DNA of 64,000 nt, from positions 1,488,001-1,552,000 of the forward strand of contig NZ_CP063191.1 in assembly GCF_028609845.1 (NCBI RefSeq), given 5' to 3'. Position numbers and translations under genes: made by a program. Below, piece after piece: positions 61,283 through 64,000 of the stretch. This DNA is from Corynebacterium heidelbergense (GTDB lineage Bacteria; Actinomycetota; Actinomycetes; Mycobacteriales; Mycobacteriaceae). The notes below the pieces were generated by a model. The model did not search any database and was not told the origin of the DNA. It was given only the letters and a program-made list of their open reading frames with translations. Each line of letters opens with the position of its first letter. The first letter of the stretch is position 1.

Positions 61283-64000
61283 CTAGCTGGCGTTGCCCAA
61301 CTGGGTGAACTGGGCCCCGCTGATCCGGTCGAAGCGGCCGACATCGCAGGTGAACACCACAATCTGGTGCTGCTTGCCCAGTTGGCCGAGAACGGTGTTC
61401 ATCGCCCGGATCCGGCGGGGGTCCGAGAACCCCAGGGCGTCGTCGAGGAAGATGGGCACGCTGCCCTCCCGCCCGGCAAGCGTTGCCACCGCCAGACGCG
61501 CGAGCAACAGGAGCTGCTCTTGTGCACCGCCGGAGAGCAATTCGGTGTCCAGCCGCAAGCCCTGGTGAACCCGGGCCTCGATGCCCAGGTCCTCCCCGAG
61601 GACAAACTCCGCATCTGGGCCGAACACCACCCGGGCCAGTTCCTGGAACCGGCGCTTGAAGGGCTCCTCGTAGGCGGCGCGCAGTTCCGCGCGGGCCCGG
61701 TTGAGCGTCTCCCACAGCAGGCTGGCCGCGGCGGCGGCGCGCTTCACCCGGTCGAGGCCGCGCTGAGCGGTCGTCGCGGCCCGTTCGGCGTCCGCCAGGC
61801 GTTCGGCGACCCCCGCCCGGGTTCCCAGAGCCCCCTCTGCGCGAGTAATCGCCGTCTCCAGCTCCCGCTTGCGATCTTCCAGGCGCTGGAGGCGCACCTT
61901 GGCTCCATCCATCTCGGCCTGCGCCGATGCCGGGTCCAGGCGCCCGCATTCCTCCCGCTGCTCGGCCAGGGCTGCCTCGGCCCGTTGGAGGTGGGAGGCA
62001 GCCTCCGCTGCGGCGTTGGACAGCTCCTCGTCGCTGTGCGATTCTCGCTGCTCGGACAGCGCCCACACGGCAGCATCTGCAGTCGCCCGTTTCTCGGTGA
62101 GTGCCTGCTCGGCGGCCTGCAGCCGGAAGATAGCCCCGGTCGTCGTCGCCTCCAGCCGAGAGCGCAGGTCCGCCAGGCCGTTTTCGCAGGCCTGTTCCCA
62201 GCCCCGGGCTAGCTCGGCGGCTGCTGCCTCGTGCTCCTCGCGCTCGGGACCGGCCGGGGCATCACTTCGGAGATCGGCCAGGTTTAGTCCGGCGGGCACC
62301 TGCCGAAACTCGACCGCCGCGGGCTGTGGAACGAGTTGGGACCAACGCTCGAATTCGGCGTCCCGGGTGGCCTCGGCCCGGTCGGACTCGGCCTGGGCAT
62401 CGTGGAGGCGGCGCTCCAGCTCATCCATGGGTGTGCCCGACGTTATCGTGGCGAGCTCGAGGCGCAGTTCCGCCACGTTTCGTTCGAGGGCTTCACGCTC
62501 CTCGTTCTGTTTCCGGGCCGCAGGTAGATCCCCCGTTTCCACGTGCAGTTGCCGGGAGGCCGCCTCGACGGCCTCCTCGGCCCGGTGAACCGCCTGCTCG
62601 GGTTCGTGGAGCTCCTGGGAGGGGGTTAAGACCACCCGGAAGTCGCCGAGTCCGTACTCGCGTTGCTGTGTGGCCTTGGTGGTGAAGGGGGTCCCGGTGG
62701 AAGCCAGGGTGTGCTCCTCACCATCCTCGGTGAATACCGCCCCGGCGGGCCCGTGAATCTCCACGCTGGTGGAGCTGGCCTCCAGCACTTGTCGGGCGGT
62801 GTTCAGCTCTGCCAGGGCATCTCTTAGTGCGGCCACCCGCTGCGGGGTGGCCGCGTTGGTCCGCAGCTTCTCGGCGGCGGTGTCCAAACGGGCGTTGACC
62901 CCCCGGGCTTGCTTCAGCACGGAGGCTGTGCGTTCCCGCTCCGCCGTTGCGCGCCCGGCCGCGCCCGCCTGGGTGAGGGTGGCGACCAGCTGCTTGGCTG
63001 CACGGTGTTCCTCGGTCAGGGCGCTCAGGGCCGTCTTCGCGGCGGTAAGTGCTTCTGCCTCCGCGTCGGCTTCTGCCTGCAATCGACTGTAATCCTGCGA
63101 GCCGCTGTCTACCGCCTGGCGCGCTTCGCGTACACGCTGAGCTGCGGCGTTCCGCTCGTCCACCTTCATCTGGGCCAACTGCGCGGCACTGCGGGCGCTA
63201 TCCACCCGCTGCTGCTGTGCGGCCAGCCGCTCTTGGGCCTTGTTCACCTGGGCGAGTTTCTGCTCTGCAGCGGCAAGCTCTTCCCGCGCCGTCGGCAGTC
63301 CTCGCCGCACCTCTACTTGCTCGGCGAGTCCGTCCTCGATGTGGCGGATGAGCTCCCGGGCCTCTCCGTAATCCTCGCGCACCTGTGCGAGATCCTCCTG
63401 CGCTGCCTCGCTGGCTCTCTGGGCTGCGGCGAGCGGACCCTTGGCGGCAGGTTTGCCCTTGGCGGTGTAGTAACGCAGGTACTCGGCCTCGGCTCGCGCG
63501 AGCAGCGCCGAGGTATCCGCATCCTCCCAGGCGGCGGGAGGGCGGTGGCCGTCGTCTGGTTCCTCCTCCTCGTCGGACGTGCTGTGCAACATAGCGGGCA
63601 GGGATTGGACGTCCCCCGCCCGGAACTCTCCCAAGCTGGAGCCCTGATGAACAGTGAGCGCTGCCAGAAGAGACTCGTCGACCCCCTCCGCCAGGATTTC
63701 CGCAAAGCGATCCTCAGCCTGCCGCCCCGTGAGGGACTCGGGCCGCGGCCGTTCCACACTCAGCTCCGCTTTCCCACTGCCCGGGCGGAAAACTTTCCGG
63801 ATGTGCAGCTTCTTATCCCCCACGGTCATCCGTGCGGAGATGGCCGTGTCCTCATCCTTGCCGCGCTGGCGTAACGCCCGGACCGGCTTGGAGCGGGAGT
63901 TGACTCCCACATCGGAGAGGAGCAGCTCGAAGGCGCTGAGGAAGGTCGACTTGCCCACCTCGTTGGGACCGTGGACCACGACCACCCCCGTCTCGGGGAA
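61283..64000 (-). CDS. SMC/SbcC/RecN-like ATPase, truncated at window edge
   Basis: The frame is open to base 64000, so the first few residues are missing; GTG 63985 is not the true start. Walker A is VVVVHGPNEVGKSTFLSAF at the visible N-terminus. Two long coiled-coil arms, rich in Ala/Glu/Arg, follow with a central hinge-like region around residues 350-480. The C-terminal signature is LLSGGAQEQLLLLARLAVAT, with Walker B VPIFLDDALGFSD and a switch region HQIVVFTCDVGRF. In Mycobacterium an AAA ATPase of this type (Rv1278) pairs with an SbcD-like phosphoesterase (Rv1277) near argS. Its role in DNA end processing is inferred from family; the partner gene is outside the window. Confidence 0.88.
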   Translation of the reverse strand, partial: FPETGVVVVHGPNEVGKSTFLSAFELLLSDVGVNSRSKPVRALRQRGKDEDTAISARMTVGDKKLHIRKVFRPGSGKAELSVERPRPESLTGRQAEDRFAEILAEGVDESLLAALTVHQGSSLGEFRAGDVQSLPAMLHSTSDEEEEPDDGHRPPAAWEDADTSALLARAEAEYLRYYTAKGKPAAKGPLAAAQRASEAAQEDLAQVREDYGEARELIRHIEDGLAEQVEVRRGLPTAREELAAAEQKLAQVNKAQERLAAQQQRVDSARSAAQLAQMKVDERNAAAQRVREARQAVDSGSQDYSRLQAEADAEAEALTAAKTALSALTEEHRAAKQLVATLTQAGAAGRATAERERTASVLKQARGVNARLDTAAEKLRTNAATPQRVAALRDALAELNTARQVLEASSTSVEIHGPAGAVFTEDGEEHTLASTGTPFTTKATQQREYGLGDFRVVLTPSQELHEPEQAVHRAEEAVEAASRQLHVETGDLPAARKQNEEREALERNVAELRLELATITSGTPMDELERRLHDAQAESDRAEATRDAEFERWSQLVPQPAAVEFRQVPAGLNLADLRSDAPAGPEREEHEAAAAELARGWEQACENGLADLRSRLEATTTGAIFRLQAAEQALTEKRATADAAVWALSEQRESHSDEELSNAAAEAASHLQRAEAALAEQREECGRLDPASAQAEMDGAKVRLQRLEDRKRELETAITRAEGALGTRAGVAERLADAERAATTAQRGLDRVKRAAAAASLLWETLNRARAELRAAYEEPFKRRFQELARVVFGPDAEFVLGEDLGIEARVHQGLRLDTELLSGGAQEQLLLLARLAVATLAGREGSVPIFLDDALGFSDPRRIRAMNTVLGQLGKQHQIVVFTCDVGRFDRISGAQFTQLGNAS

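Overview
The window is 64 kb of high-GC actinobacterial DNA, most likely from a Corynebacterium. The evidence is the gene order argS-lysA-hom-thrC-thrB-rho-prfA-prmC-sua5-wecA-atpI-atpBEFHAGDC-DUF2550-nucS, then glgB, glgE, fixA, fixB, iscS, mnmA and ligA, which is the Corynebacterium/Mycobacterium arrangement. Other support comes from NucS mismatch repair, GlgE trehalose-maltose metabolism, a separate (unfused) atpF/atpH pair, and TANNNT-type -10 boxes. The species cannot be named from the sequence alone.

Region 1 (1-18.6 kb) is an accessory defence island. The 3' end of the essential gene ligA overlaps the first island gene by four bases (GTGA). Four large same-strand genes follow almost without gaps: a SNF2-type helicase (DrmD-like), a 1526-residue adenine-type DNA methyltransferase (DrmMI/PglX-like), a 2183-residue helicase carrying a DUF1998 domain and a putative C-terminal nuclease (DrmA and DrmB functions plus a nuclease in one chain), and a UvrD-type helicase with an N-terminal RelE/ParE-like domain. 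This reads as a DISARM-related anti-phage system of unusual composition with no separate PLD nuclease (DrmC). Behind its own promoter lies a gene for a protein with an ArdC-N-like (antirestriction) signature.

Region 2 (18.6-20.4 kb) is an islet of scrambled, more AT-rich DNA bracketed by two copies of a 44-bp repeat that forms part of a large palindrome. It holds a small two-helix membrane protein, an overlapping and apparently frameshifted glycine-rich peptide gene resembling a bacteriocin (with the membrane protein as candidate immunity factor), a truncated IS3-type OrfA, an orphan terminator and 11-bp quasi-repeats.

Region 3 (20.4-37.5 kb) is mostly core genome: a MetE-like protein, mnmA, cysteine desulfurase, a STAND-like ATPase gene on the opposite strand, etfA/etfB, a THUMP-like methyltransferase, a NUDIX hydrolase, an ABC ATPase, glgE-glgB, a thioredoxin-TPR protein, nucS and a DUF2550 protein. 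ligA faces the mnmA/MetE-like genes instead of following them, so a rearrangement probably accompanied arrival of the island.

Region 4 (37.5-64 kb) carries the complete F1Fo ATP synthase operon, envelope-lipid carrier glycosylation (wecA), t6A synthesis (sua5), translation termination (prfA, prmC), rho with a long low-complexity insertion, an acyl-CoA synthetase inserted between rho and thrB, the aspartate-family amino-acid genes, argS, a tRNA-Arg(CCG), and the C-terminal part of a large SMC/SbcC-like ATPase that runs off the window.
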